Source: Dyella monticola (GTDB taxonomy: Bacteria > Pseudomonadota > Gammaproteobacteria > Xanthomonadales > Rhodanobacteraceae). From it: a DNA stretch of 64,000 bases. A program made the position numbers and the translations under genes. Positions 16,538-25,143 of the stretch are shown piece by piece (the stretch's first letter is position 1; each line of letters opens with the position of its first letter). The stretch is taken from positions 248,001 to 312,000 of the forward strand of contig NZ_QRBE01000003.1 of NCBI RefSeq assembly GCF_003363155.1. The letters run 5' to 3'. The notes under the pieces were generated by a model. The model worked only from the letters and a program-made list of their open reading frames with translations. It ran no database searches and had not been told where the DNA came from.

Positions 16538-17407
16538 TCAGGGGGATTCGCCCGCGTTACGCTGCTCTTCCTGTGCCAACAACGCGCGCTTGCGCTCCAC
16601 GCCCCAACGCCACCCGCCTGGCGAGCCATCCTCGCGCACGATGCGGTGACATGGAACGATCAGTGCCAGTCGATTGTTGCCGCAGGCCTGGCCCACCGCG
16701 CGCGCTGCACCCGGCTTGCCGATTTCCGCGGCAAGTTCGCCATAGCTTTTGGTGATGCCGGCGGGGATACGCGTCAGCGCTTCCCACACGCGCCATTGAA
16801 ATGCTGTGGCGGCGACATCGAGCGGCGGCATATCCGGCGCTTCGCGATCGCTCCAGCCCAGCTGGCTTGCGATACGGGCGATCACGGCATCCAGCCATTC
16901 TTCGCGGCCGTTGTCGACGCGCTCGCGGCTGGCTTTTGGAAATTCATCGGCCAGCCGTTGTTCCAGTTCTTCATCGTTCGCACCGAGCGTCACCGCGCAG
17001 ATACCTTTCGCGGTGGCCGCCACCAGCAACTGGCCTAGCGGTGTGCCAGTCGTGGTGTAACGGATGCTCGCGCCTGCACCGCCCGCGCGATAGCTGGCCG
17101 GCGTCATGCCGAGCAGGCGATTGGTATGTTCATACACGCGGCTGCCGGAACCGAAACCGGCGTCGTAGACCGCGTCGGTGACGGCTGCGCCTTCACGCAG
17201 CGCACTTTTGAACTGGCCGAAGCGACGCGCGCGATGGTATTCGGCAGGACTCATCCCATAGCGGCGCCGAAATGCCCGTTGAAGATGACTCGGGCTCAGT
17301 TTGGCTGCATGCGCCAAGGCGTTGAGCGAGGGCGCTTCTGTGGCGCGCTCGATCAGCGCGCGGACGCGTTCCAGCGGAGCTTCAAGGGTGGCGAGGGAGG
17401 TGCGCAT
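16538..17407 (-). CDS. Ada-like protein: AraC-type HTH plus methylguanine methyltransferase
   Basis: 289 residues. The N-terminal third is an AraC-type DNA-binding domain (LSPSHLQRAFRRRYGMSPAEYHRARR and the second HTH at AVYDAGFGSGSRVYEH). The C-terminal half is an O6-methylguanine-DNA methyltransferase with the suicidal Cys in ALIVPCHRIVREDG and the helix GKPGAARAVGQACGNN. It repairs O6-methylguanine by transferring the methyl group to that Cys. The zinc-binding N-terminal Ada domain, which senses methylphosphotriesters and turns Ada into an activator, is absent. So it may repair and bind DNA without the classic switch. No alkB or alkA is adjacent. Confidence 0.92.
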   Translation of the reverse strand: MRTSLATLEAPLERVRALIERATEAPSLNALAHAAKLSPSHLQRAFRRRYGMSPAEYHRARRFGQFKSALREGAAVTDAVYDAGFGSGSRVYEHTNRLLGMTPASYRAGGAGASIRYTTTGTPLGQLLVAATAKGICAVTLGANDEELEQRLADEFPKASRERVDNGREEWLDAVIARIASQLGWSDREAPDMPPLDVAATAFQWRVWEALTRIPAGITKSYGELAAEIGKPGAARAVGQACGNNRLALIVPCHRIVREDGSPGGWRWGVERKRALLAQEEQRNAGESP

Positions 17408-17475
17408 GACAGTACCCGAAGGGGATTTGCCGTCAGCTTAGAGGGGCTGCCCAGATGCAGCTATCCGAATCTTGC

Positions 17476-17754
17476 TTAGTGATGTGTCACCGGGCGGGAG
17501 CTGTGGATGACCACGTATTCGCCTTCCAGCACTTCCGGCTGGCGAGCCTGCTGAGGGGCGGCACCGGGTACTGCGGCGCGACCGCGCTTCCATTGCCGCC
17601 ATACCAGCCACAGTGCACCGCCAACGGTCAGCACGCCGGCGACAACCAGCCCGAATACCATCAGCACGCCGATCACAACCAACCCCAGCACCACAGACAA
17701 CGCCTGGGCGAGCGGGTGACGGCGACGATGCAGGAACGGTAGAACGACGCGCAT
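17476..17754 (-). CDS. Small membrane protein, unknown function
   Basis: 92 residues. A basic N-terminus (RRRHP) precedes a long hydrophobic stretch, enough for two helices (ALSVVLGLVVIGVLMVFGLV and VAGVLTVGGALWLVWRQW), then a soluble tail ending ILEGEYVVIHS-like (LEGEYVVIHSSRP). I do not recognise a named family, though the tail resembles a conserved C-terminal motif of small proteobacterial membrane proteins. Its start codon overlaps, on the other strand, the longest possible start of the Rieske gene, so the two are tightly divergent. Confidence 0.6.
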   Translation of the reverse strand: MRVVLPFLHRRRHPLAQALSVVLGLVVIGVLMVFGLVVAGVLTVGGALWLVWRQWKRGRAAVPGAAPQQARQPEVLEGEYVVIHSSRPVTHH

Positions 17755-17830
17755 GTTAAAAATCCGTATGGTAAAATCAACGACTTACGTGCGTAACGAT
17801 GAGGCCACGGGGCCTCCAAGACAAGTGCCG

Positions 17831-18175
17831 ATGGAAACAGCCGCCAACCCGCGCCGTCTATGCCGGCTCCATGAGATGCCCGACGGCGAAGCGATCGCGC
17901 TGGACGTAGCGCTGCCGGAGGGCGTAGAGAGCGTGATCCTTTTGCGGCGGGGCGAACACGTCAATGGGTGGCTGAACATTTGCCCGCATGCGGGCAGGCG
18001 GCTGGATTGGGCGCCGGGTAAATTTCTGCTTTCCAAAGGCATGCTGGTGTGTGCCGCGCATGGTGCATGTTTCAACACGGACAACGGGGCATGCGTGAGT
18101 GGTCCGTGCCGGGGTGAAAGCTTGCGGGCGATACCGGTGCGCGTGGAACACGGAGATGTCGTGCTGGACGCGTAA
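17831..18175 (+). CDS. Rieske [2Fe-2S] ferredoxin-like protein
   Basis: 114 residues from ATG 17831; ATGs at 17768 and 17753 are in frame, but the later one fits the family start and avoids overlap with the divergent gene. The cluster-binding boxes are clear: CPHAGRRLDW and CAAHGACFNTDNGACVSGPC, giving Cys-X-His and Cys-X2-His ligands. Such stand-alone proteins carry electrons in the cytoplasm to oxygenases or other enzymes, but no oxygenase is adjacent and the partner is unknown. A TAAAAT box at 17772-17777 could be its -10 element. Confidence 0.85.
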   Translation: METAANPRRLCRLHEMPDGEAIALDVALPEGVESVILLRRGEHVNGWLNICPHAGRRLDWAPGKFLLSKGMLVCAAHGACFNTDNGACVSGPCRGESLRAIPVRVEHGDVVLDA

Positions 18176-18300
18176 TGCGCTTTGCGCACTGGCTCTTCGC
18201 CGCTGCAGGTTTCTCCAGGACGTGTCTCGGCGTCACTCCGGCGAGACGAATACCACTGTTTGTGCGCTCGGGATGGCTCGCCGGGCAGTAGTTGTTTCTT

Positions 18301-18332
18301 GCCGTCATTCCCGCTTTTTCGGGAATGACGGC
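18301..18332. repeat. GTCATTCC palindromic repeat between convergent genes
   Basis: GCCGTCATTCCCG and CGGGAATGACGGC form perfect 13-base arms around CTTTTT. Located between the convergent Rieske and SLC13 genes; it could serve as a two-way terminator. Confidence 0.85.
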
Positions 18333-18363
18333 CTTGAAGAGAATATAAGCGGCCCCGCTGGCA

Positions 18364-20205
18364 TCAACGGTACATAAGGTTGATGGCCACCAGCGTGATC
18401 ACCAGCACGATAAACGTGAGGGGCACGCCCGCGCGCAGGAAGTCCCTGCTGCGGTAGTCGCCGGGGCCGGTCACCATCATCAGCGCCGGATGGCCGGAAC
18501 TCAGCAAAAACGTGTTGGACGAGGACACCGCCACAATCAACGCATAGGCCGACGGATTGCCGCCGGTCGCCACCGCCACGCTGATCGCCACCGGCACCAT
18601 CATCACCGTCGCGCCGACGTTGGACATCACCTGCGAGAACAGCAAGGTGAGAATCGCCAGCGACGTCTGCAGGACCCACGGCGATGCGTGCCCCAAATGC
18701 AGCAATACTTCCTGCGCTACCCATGCGGCGGTGCCGGTGGAATCCATCGACCAACCCAGCGGAATCAGGCAGGCGGTAACGAAGATGGTTTTCCAGTTCA
18801 CGGCCCGGTACGCCTCGTCCATGTTCAGCACGCCCGAAAGCAGCATGCCGACCGCACCCGTCATCATGGCAATGGAAAGGTCCAGGTTGGTGAACAAGGC
18901 AAGGCTTTTGGCCAGCAGAAAGAAACCGACCGCCTGCCATATTTTGTTCGGGCGCTGCTCTTCGCGCGGGATATCGGTAACGACGACGAGATCTTTGTCT
19001 TCGGAGACGTCCTGCAGGGCTTTCCAGCTCGAATGCAGCACCAATGTATCGCCGGTGCGCAGGCTCACAGCGCGCAGATCGTCGCGATAGACCTGATCGC
19101 CGCGCGTCACCGCCAGCACGGAGATCCCGTAGCGCTTGCGTAAACGCAATTCGCCGACCGACTGCTTGAGGAAGCGCGAGTTGGGCGGAATCACCGCTTC
19201 GGAAATACCCGCGCGCGTGGGATTGAACAGCTCGCCCAATTGCCGCATGCGCGGCGATACGCGGCAGAGCTGATTGTTGGCGAAGCGATTGAGTTCATCG
19301 CGCGGGCCCAACACGCCTAGCACCGAACCGACCCAGATCACCTGATCGGCCGGCGGCGCCATGCGCGCGTCGTTGCCGCTCTTGATCGCCAGGATCAGCG
19401 GCGCACCATGCAATTGCTCCACTTCGCCGATGCTCATGCCGACCAGCGGGCTTTCGGCGGTGACGGTGAGTTCCGCCGTTTCACCGACAATGCCGTAGGT
19501 TTCGGCGAAGTAGCTTTCGGTACGGCCCGGCGTCACCTTTTGCCGTTCGTCCTCGCGGTTAGGCAACAGCTTGTTGGTGTAGAGGTAGAAGAACAGCACA
19601 CCCGCCACGGCCAGCGCCAAGCCCACCGGAGTGACGCTGAAGAGTCCGAACTTAGGTACCGTTTGCGCACCGGGGGGTAGGTTGGCGTTGGCGCTGGCGA
19701 TCAGGTCGTTGAGCACGATCAGCGGCGAGTTCGCGATCAGCGTGGTGTTGGTGGCGGTGAGAATGCAGAACGCCATCGGCAGCAGCAGGCGCGAAATCGG
19801 CACGCCGGTGCGTGCGGACAGACGGCTGGTGACGGGAATCATCAGCGCCGCGAGGGCCTGGCTTGGGATCACCGCGCTGAAGAGGCTGGTGACGGCGTTG
19901 ATCACCAACCCAAGGCGGGACTCCTTGCCACGCGCCATGCGCATCACGAATTGCGCGGTGAGGCCGAGCACGCCGGCACGATCCAGCCCGGCGCCCATGA
20001 TCATGATCGCCATGATGGCGATCACGGCGTTACCGGCAAAACCATTGAACACGCGGTCGGAGGGAATCAGGCCGGTAAGGCCGATCACCACCACCACCAG
20101 CAGCGCCACCATGTCGGCGCGGATCCACTCCAGCACCAGCATGAGCATGGTGAAGCACACCAGCCCCAGCACGAGAATCATCTCGGGGGTAAGGGTCAGC
20201 GCCAC
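18364..20205 (-). CDS. SLC13/DASS family transporter with two RCK_C (TrkA-C) domains
   Basis: 613 residues from GTG 20205, preceded by AGGGA. Two hydrophobic blocks (about 5-190 and 405-613) surround a soluble centre with two RCK_C-like modules (SPLVGMSIGEVEQLHGAP and NSRFLKQSVGELRLRKRYG). The helical-hairpin phrase ILTATNTTLIANSPLIVLND and its second copy VAVSSSNTFLLSSGHPALMM are the substrate and sodium-binding signatures (SNT-type). Members move sulfate, dicarboxylates or other divalent anions with sodium across the inner membrane. Sulfate or dicarboxylate cannot be separated by eye. Single gene, convergent with the Rieske gene. Confidence 0.9.
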   Translation of the reverse strand: MALTLTPEMILVLGLVCFTMLMLVLEWIRADMVALLVVVVIGLTGLIPSDRVFNGFAGNAVIAIMAIMIMGAGLDRAGVLGLTAQFVMRMARGKESRLGLVINAVTSLFSAVIPSQALAALMIPVTSRLSARTGVPISRLLLPMAFCILTATNTTLIANSPLIVLNDLIASANANLPPGAQTVPKFGLFSVTPVGLALAVAGVLFFYLYTNKLLPNREDERQKVTPGRTESYFAETYGIVGETAELTVTAESPLVGMSIGEVEQLHGAPLILAIKSGNDARMAPPADQVIWVGSVLGVLGPRDELNRFANNQLCRVSPRMRQLGELFNPTRAGISEAVIPPNSRFLKQSVGELRLRKRYGISVLAVTRGDQVYRDDLRAVSLRTGDTLVLHSSWKALQDVSEDKDLVVVTDIPREEQRPNKIWQAVGFFLLAKSLALFTNLDLSIAMMTGAVGMLLSGVLNMDEAYRAVNWKTIFVTACLIPLGWSMDSTGTAAWVAQEVLLHLGHASPWVLQTSLAILTLLFSQVMSNVGATVMMVPVAISVAVATGGNPSAYALIVAVSSSNTFLLSSGHPALMMVTGPGDYRSRDFLRAGVPLTFIVLVITLVAINLMYR

Positions 20206-20490
20206 TGTCGACCGTCCCTGGCGGGCGCTTGGGGCTGTATGCGTCGGGGCAACGATTGCTTCACGCGATGACTCATCCCTGTTTAGCGCGGAAGTATAAG
20301 TCTGCTTAGGTGCTTGCTGGTGAACCGCGGCCGCATCGAGGAGCGTCGCACCTGCGATAGATCGGCCACCTCCCCCGCGTGCAGGGGCGGGGCGGGGTGG
20401 GGTTGTGTGAGCTTGCCGCGCAGGTGGCTTTCATCGCGAGATGGCCTCACCCCCCCCAGCGCTCCCCTGGTGCAGGCGAGGGCGTACATG
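20206..20490. other. Intergenic region with C/G-rich imperfect repeats
   Basis: 285 bases between SLC13 and trmB. It holds a C-run/G-run segment (20369-20402, CCTCCCCC followed by GGGGCGGGGCGGGG) and a second C-run (20449-20467). These resemble the CCCTCCCC hairpins elsewhere in the window but pair less perfectly. No gene seen. Confidence 0.4.
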
Positions 20491-21186
20491 TCAGGCTTTT
20501 CGATACAGCAAATCCCACACGCCATGCCCGAGTTTCAATCCGCGGCGCTCGAAATGTGTTTCGATGCGCCAGTCCGGTTTCTCGGAAAATTGGCCAGGCG
20601 CCAGCTCATTGCGCCAATCGGGCGATGCTTCCATCACCTCCAGCATGTGCTGCGCATACGGCTCCCAATCGGTCGCCAGATGAAGCAGGCCGCCAGCGGC
20701 CATACGCGTCGCAAGCAGTGCAACGAACGGCGGCTGCACGATCCGCCGTTTGTTGTGGCGCTTCTTGTGCCATGGGTCGGGAAACCAGATGCGTGCCTCG
20801 GCCAGGGTGCCGGGAGCGATCTCGTTTTCCAGCACTTCCACCGCGTCGTGCTTGTAAAGCCGCACATTGCTGGCGTTTCGCGCGGCCAAGGCATTCATGA
20901 GCCGGCCCACGCCGGGGCCGTGCACTTCAATGCCAAGGTAGTCGCGCGCTGCATCGTGCTCGCTTGCCCACGCCAGGGCTTCGCCATTGCCGAAACCGAT
21001 TTCCACTACGCGCGGCGCACGGCGACCAAAATGCGCGTCGAAGTCCTGTGGCTTGCCCGTGTAATCCATGCCGAAGCGCGCCCAATGCGTTTCGAACGCG
21101 CGTTGCTGAGCGGGTGTCATGCGACCTTCGCGCAGGACGAAACTGCGGATGCGGCGGAGGTGTGCGTTGTCGTGGTCGTCGGTCAT
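20491..21186 (-). CDS. trmB: tRNA (guanine-N7-)-methyltransferase TrmB
   Basis: 231 residues from ATG 21186 ([16 protein letters not shown]). The SAM-binding motif [12 protein letters not shown], the conserved [12 protein letters not shown], the catalytic-region phrase [18 protein letters not shown] and the C-terminal [14 protein letters not shown] are all standard TrmB. It adds the m7G46 methyl group in the variable loop of tRNAs in the cytoplasm. It lies downstream of thiG in the same direction, separated by 160 bases that include a strong hairpin (21203-21225), so it is probably transcribed separately. Confidence 0.96.
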   Translation of the reverse strand: MTDDHDNAHLRRIRSFVLREGRMTPAQQRAFETHWARFGMDYTGKPQDFDAHFGRRAPRVVEIGFGNGEALAWASEHDAARDYLGIEVHGPGVGRLMNALAARNASNVRLYKHDAVEVLENEIAPGTLAEARIWFPDPWHKKRHNKRRIVQPPFVALLATRMAAGGLLHLATDWEPYAQHMLEVMEASPDWRNELAPGQFSEKPDWRIETHFERRGLKLGHGVWDLLYRKA

Positions 21187-21202
21187 AGGGAAGGCTAACT
21201 CA

Positions 21203-21225
21203 CCCTCTCCCCGGAGGGGAGAGGG
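21203..21225. terminator. Strong hairpin between thiG and trmB
   Basis: CCCTCTCCCC and GGGGAGAGGG form perfect 10-base arms around GGA. It lies between the thiG end and the trmB start and may end the thiSG transcript. It lacks a clear T run and belongs to a recurring hairpin family. Confidence 0.5.
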
Positions 21226-21346
21226 CTGGGCCGAGCGGACGCTCTTGCGTTGAAATGAAATCGAAGCGCGGTTTCCGTTGGGGCTTGAGGCAAGCCTTGA
21301 CTCCTCATCCCGTCCCTCCCCCGGAATAGAGACGATGTAGCGCGTG

Positions 21347-22147
21347 TCAGCCGATCGTGCCGTCGATCGGGCTCGATGCCGACGCAAACCGCTTGCGCGG
21401 AATCCGTCCTGCGCGAAATGCAGCGTGACCTGCTTCGACGGCCAGCTTCATCGCGTGTGCCATCAGCACCGGGTCTTTCGCGCCGGCAATGGCGGTATTC
21501 ATCAGCACACCATCGCAACCCAGTTCCATCGCAATGGCAGCGTCGGAGGCGGTGCCCACCCCGGCATCGACGATCACCGGCACCTTCGCGTTCTCGACGA
21601 TTTCCAGCAGGTTGTATTTGTTCTGGATCCCTAAGCCCGAGCCGATGGGCGCGGCCAGCGGCATGATCGCCACGCAGCCGATGTGCTCCAGTTTCTTGGC
21701 GAGGATGGGATCGTCGCTGGTGTAGACCATCACATCGAAGCCGTCGGCCACGAGTTGTTCGGCGGCCTTCAAGGTTTCCACCACGTCGGGAAACAGCGTG
21801 CGCTCATCGCCCAGCACTTCGAGCTTTATCAGCGTATGGCCGTCCAAAAGTTCGCGCGCCAGGCGGCAGGTGCGTACCGCATCCACGGCGTTGTAACAGC
21901 CGGCGGTGTTGGGTAGCAGGGTGAATTCGCCGGGCGGCAGTGCGTCGAGCAGGTTCGGCGCATTCGGATCCTGGCCCAGGTTCACGCGGCGGATGGCTGC
22001 GGTGACGATTTCCGCGCCGGCGGCCAAGGTGGCGCGGCGGGTTTCGTCCAGATCCTTGTATTTGCCGGTGCCGGTGAGCAGGCGCGAGCGATAGCTCTTG
22101 CCGGCAATGACCAGGGTATCCGTCGTGTCGTGCGTTTTGATGTTCAT
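21347..22147 (-). CDS. thiG: Thiazole synthase ThiG
   Basis: 266 residues from ATG 22147; a GTG at 22165 would overlap thiS. TIM-barrel landmarks are [13 protein letters not shown], the Schiff-base Lys in [25 protein letters not shown] and [23 protein letters not shown]. It builds the thiazole phosphate of thiamin from deoxyxylulose phosphate, dehydroglycine and the sulfur carried by ThiS. It starts 10 bases after the thiS stop, so they form an operon. No TPP riboswitch is visible upstream. Confidence 0.97.
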   Translation of the reverse strand: MNIKTHDTTDTLVIAGKSYRSRLLTGTGKYKDLDETRRATLAAGAEIVTAAIRRVNLGQDPNAPNLLDALPPGEFTLLPNTAGCYNAVDAVRTCRLARELLDGHTLIKLEVLGDERTLFPDVVETLKAAEQLVADGFDVMVYTSDDPILAKKLEHIGCVAIMPLAAPIGSGLGIQNKYNLLEIVENAKVPVIVDAGVGTASDAAIAMELGCDGVLMNTAIAGAKDPVLMAHAMKLAVEAGHAAFRAGRIPRKRFASASSPIDGTIG

Positions 22148-22157
22148 ATGCCAGTGC

Positions 22158-22358
22158 TCAACCACCGCCGATGGCGTGGACGATTTCTACCTTGTCGCCA
22201 TTGCGCAGCGCATAGGCGCTGTGCTGACTGCGCGGCACGATTTCATGATTGACTTCCACAGCCACGCGTCGTCCGGCATAGCCGGCTTCGTTGAGCAATT
22301 GCGTAACCGTGAGGTCGTCTGCGCAGTCCTGCGGATGGCCATTGAGGGTGATATGCAT
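22158..22358 (-). CDS. thiS: Sulfur carrier protein ThiS
   Basis: 66 residues from ATG 22358 ([12 protein letters not shown]). It has the beta-grasp fold pattern ([47 protein letters not shown]) and ends in the required Gly-Gly, which ThiF adenylates and which is then thiocarboxylated to deliver sulfur to ThiG. First gene of the thiSG pair. ThiF, ThiI and ThiC are not in the window. Confidence 0.95.
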   Translation of the reverse strand: MHITLNGHPQDCADDLTVTQLLNEAGYAGRRVAVEVNHEIVPRSQHSAYALRNGDKVEIVHAIGGG

Positions 22359-22435
22359 TCGGCCATTGTAGCGGCAGGTGTCCGGCTTTAGCCCGTTTTC
22401 ATGGGTTTCACCCAGCGAACACGGCATTTTGACCG

Positions 22436-22470
22436 CGAAAAACGGCCGTGCTCTGTACCGAGCACGGCCG
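22436..22470 (-). terminator. Rho-independent terminator after the FecR/DUF6600 gene
   Basis: CGGCCGTGCT (22443-22452) pairs with AGCACGGCCG (22461-22470) around 8 bases. Read on the minus strand the stem is followed by GTTTTTCGCGG, so it ends transcripts of the DUF6600 gene just upstream of thiS. Confidence 0.75.
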
Positions 22471-22478
22471 CGCGGGAA

Positions 22479-24371
22479 CTAATGCTTGTTGTCGTCCCTC
22501 GCCGGCGGCGAAGAGTGCGGGTGCGGCGGCGCGCTCTGCGGGTGCGATTGCGGCTGCGGACGACCCATCTCCGGATGCGCATAGACCGGTGGCTGATAAG
22601 AGGGCCGCATCGGTTCATAGGAGGGGTTGGGCTCGTAAGGACGCGCTTGCTCCTGAGGCACGTACTGATGGGCCCGCTCTGCCGCTTCGAAGCGCTGCTG
22701 CTCCGATTCGATTGACGGCGTCGGCGCATAGTGCGGCGCCTGCTGAATCTGCTGGGCCGGCGCGAAATGCGGCACCTGCGGCAGGGTCGCCTGGTGTGGT
22801 TCGGGCGTGGCGTAATGCGGAAACGCTTGTCCCGATACCACCCTTGGTGCCGCGTTCGGTTGCACTTGGAGCACGCGCACATTGGCGGCCGGCCGAGCCG
22901 TGTTTGCCGCCATCGCCGCTGCAGGTGCATTCACCGCGACAACCGGGCGGCTGAAGCCTGCTGCCGGCAGCGGGTGGGTATGTGCCACGCGCGGCTGACC
23001 GAAGCTTGCTGGTGAGGGGCGCTGCAAGCTAGCCGGTGACACCACCGCAGCGCCGGCCACTTGCCGCGCATCCATGTGCATCTGGTTGCCTTGCACGTTG
23101 CGTGCACTGGCAAACGCCTGGGCGGAGACGGCCGTAAAGGCGTGCGGCACATCGCGGTTCACATAGTTCACGCCGGTGACCGGACGTCCTGCGCGATAGA
23201 ACCCGTATTGATGATCGATGGCGCCGACCAACGCCGCATGGTTGTAACCGCGGCCTATCGCGATATTACTGGTGTTGACGTTGGCGTAATAACCGCGCGA
23301 GGCGTGATACCACGGGTTGTACACCTCGTGCGGACCCAGCGGGAACCAGCCTACCGGGCCGCCACGGCCGATGCCCACAAAGGCCACCAGTGCTGGTGCG
23401 TAGATGGATCTGACCCCTCTGGGGCCGGGCATCCATCCCCAGCGATCGTGCAGGAATGCCCAGCGGCCATAGTGGTACGGCGCAAAGCCCCACGGCATCC
23501 CGTCCACCCAGGTCCAACCCCACGGGCCAATCCACACCCAGTGGCCAAAGGTGTAGGGCGCCCAGCCGACGGCCACCCCAGCGGGGTACCACACGGCGCC
23601 GTAGTCGTCGTCCTCTTCCCAATCACCGTATTGATTCAGATCCTGGCCGCCCACGACGTCGTTGGATACGTACTGAGCATTGGCGGTGTTGGCGTATTGC
23701 GCATCGCGGTCATTGCACCAGGCGTCGAATTCGTCGCGGCTGTCGATCTGGCTGACCGTCATCCCGTTCAAGGATGAATCGGTGAATGCATAACTGCGCC
23801 CGCTGAATACTTGCCGCTGCGCGTTGTTTTCGCCGTAGACGATGCCACCACCCCCGAACACGGTGACGGTGCTGCCATTTCCATTGGGGCCCACGTCGAT
23901 GCGAAAGGTGCCGGGTTGGTTGATCACCAAGGCAAGCGTCGGTGTATCGATCTCGTAGGTGGCGCCCTCATCGAGGGATTGCACGGTGATGCTCAGCGTG
24001 CCTTGCGTCAGTTCGAACTGACCGATCTGGCCGTTGAGATTGAGCACACCGATATCGGTCTGGCCATTGATGCGCAGGGCCGCGCCGCCCAGGTCCAGCT
24101 CGGCGCGCGCACCGGGGCCGCCCGATAGCTTGTCGCCATTGGTCAGCGGCCGGTTGATGTCGGCGGCGCTCCACTCGGTGCTGCCGGCCGGGAGCAGCCC
24201 CAAGTCGCCTTGCGCGTAGGAAAGGCGCGCGACCCGTGCTGGCGGATCGCCGGAGGCTGGATCGTTGCTATCGGTCTGGGCCTGCGCCACGCCCGTAGCG
24301 AGCAGTAGCAAGCAGGCCAGTAAAACGGACCATCCTCTGGAAAATGACGTCGCATTCCTCGGTACAGGCAT
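22479..24371 (-). CDS. Exported FecR-like/DUF6600 proline-rich protein
   Basis: 630 residues from ATG 24371, with GGAGGAA 6 bases before it. A signal peptide (SVLLACLLLLATGVAQA) is followed by a FecR-like beta domain (about 45-190: ARVARLSYAQGDLGLLPAG, GDKLSGGPGARAELDLGG). Next comes a Trp/Gly/Tyr-rich DUF6600 block (about 245-345: GWAPYTFGHWVWIGPWGWTW, WGFAPYHYGRWAFLHDRWGW). The last 250 residues are a Pro/Gln/Ala/His-rich low-complexity tail. Periplasmic or envelope location is expected. The function of this architecture is not established. It is monocistronic, with its own terminator. Confidence 0.8.
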   Translation of the reverse strand: MPVPRNATSFSRGWSVLLACLLLLATGVAQAQTDSNDPASGDPPARVARLSYAQGDLGLLPAGSTEWSAADINRPLTNGDKLSGGPGARAELDLGGAALRINGQTDIGVLNLNGQIGQFELTQGTLSITVQSLDEGATYEIDTPTLALVINQPGTFRIDVGPNGNGSTVTVFGGGGIVYGENNAQRQVFSGRSYAFTDSSLNGMTVSQIDSRDEFDAWCNDRDAQYANTANAQYVSNDVVGGQDLNQYGDWEEDDDYGAVWYPAGVAVGWAPYTFGHWVWIGPWGWTWVDGMPWGFAPYHYGRWAFLHDRWGWMPGPRGVRSIYAPALVAFVGIGRGGPVGWFPLGPHEVYNPWYHASRGYYANVNTSNIAIGRGYNHAALVGAIDHQYGFYRAGRPVTGVNYVNRDVPHAFTAVSAQAFASARNVQGNQMHMDARQVAGAAVVSPASLQRPSPASFGQPRVAHTHPLPAAGFSRPVVAVNAPAAAMAANTARPAANVRVLQVQPNAAPRVVSGQAFPHYATPEPHQATLPQVPHFAPAQQIQQAPHYAPTPSIESEQQRFEAAERAHQYVPQEQARPYEPNPSYEPMRPSYQPPVYAHPEMGRPQPQSHPQSAPPHPHSSPPARDDNKH

Positions 24372-24575
24372 AAGTTCCTCCGTTTGCTGACCGCACGTGT
24401 CCGTGTATGTGCCAATCATCTTGCGCAGGGATCATGAGCGCTGGCTTAGGGGCGCAGCGACCGTTGCCTGCGGTTTATAAAAACGCATAGGCGCGTATTT
24501 TGTGGACCGGAAGGACGCGCGGTGTTGATGCAGGATTCCCAAAGGCCGCATCGGCCGGTTACCATCGCCCACCAC

Positions 24576-24649
24576 GCGGGTGTAGCTCAATGGTAGAGCT
24601 GTAGCTTCCCAAGCTACTGACGAGGGTTCGATTCCCTTCACCCGCTCCA
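24576..24649 (+). tRNA. tRNA-Gly (anticodon CCC)
   Basis: 74 bases with encoded CCA. Acceptor GCGGGTG pairs with CACCCGC; D arm GCTC/GAGC; anticodon stem GTAGC/GCTAC with loop TTCCCAA, anticodon CCC; T arm GAGGG/CCCTT with TTCGATT. Reads the GGG glycine codon. It stands alone, 42 bases before the aspartic-protease-like gene. Confidence 0.96.
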
Positions 24650-24690
24650 CTCTCTCCCCCCGAGATTCAGACCCGACAGCGTGAGCTGAC

Positions 24691-25143
24691 ATGGCGGACG
24701 TGATCACCCTCGGCTGGCGGGAACGGCTGGCATTGCCTCAGTTCGGCATCGCCTCGCTCAAGGCCAAGCTCGATACGGGCGCCCGAAGCAGCTCGCTGCA
24801 CGTGGATCAATTGGAAACCTTCACACGTGATGGTCAAACCTGGCTGCGCTTCATGGTTGGGCTGGGCCGGCGAGCCGTGCGGCAGGTGCAATGCGAGGCG
24901 CCTGCGTGCGACCGTCGCGTGGTGGTCGATACCGGCGGCGGGCGCAGCGAGCGCTGGTTCATTCGCACCGAAGTGATGCTGGCGGGCGAGCGATTCGAAG
25001 TTGACATAAATCTGACGGATCGTCGGCACATGCTGTTCCCTATGCTATTGGGGCGCACGGCATTGGTCGGGCGCTTCACGGTTGACCCCGCACGTTCTTA
25101 CACCCTGCCCAAGTACGCGCACACGATGGTGGATAAACCATGA
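24691..25143 (+). CDS. Retropepsin-like aspartic protease, RimK-associated (RimB type)
   Basis: 150 residues. The aspartic-protease signature is [17 protein letters not shown] (DTGA at about residues 29-32), followed by the flap-like and hydrophobic elements ending in [15 protein letters not shown]. Family: ATP-dependent zinc protease/RimB (DUF785 type), a single-domain retropepsin-like fold often coded beside rimK. It overlaps rimK by 4 bases (ATGA), implying coupled translation. RimB proteins have been reported to process or regulate RimK-made glutamate tails. That role here is inference from position. Confidence 0.85.
   Translation: MADVITLGWRERLALPQFGIASLKAKLDTGARSSSLHVDQLETFTRDGQTWLRFMVGLGRRAVRQVQCEAPACDRRVVVDTGGGRSERWFIRTEVMLAGERFEVDINLTDRRHMLFPMLLGRTALVGRFTVDPARSYTLPKYAHTMVDKP

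Noticed and set aside
22359-22442. Possible TPP riboswitch before thiS
   Set aside because: The space is short and lacks the conserved CUGAGA and the second-arm sequence; none seen.
24576-24649. tRNA-Gly as an integration site
   Set aside because: No integrase and no repeat of the tRNA 3' end was found downstream in the window.
24432-24707. 91-codon minus-strand frame
   Set aside because: Runs across the tRNA-Gly gene in antisense; the peptide is a known type of false product over tRNA genes.
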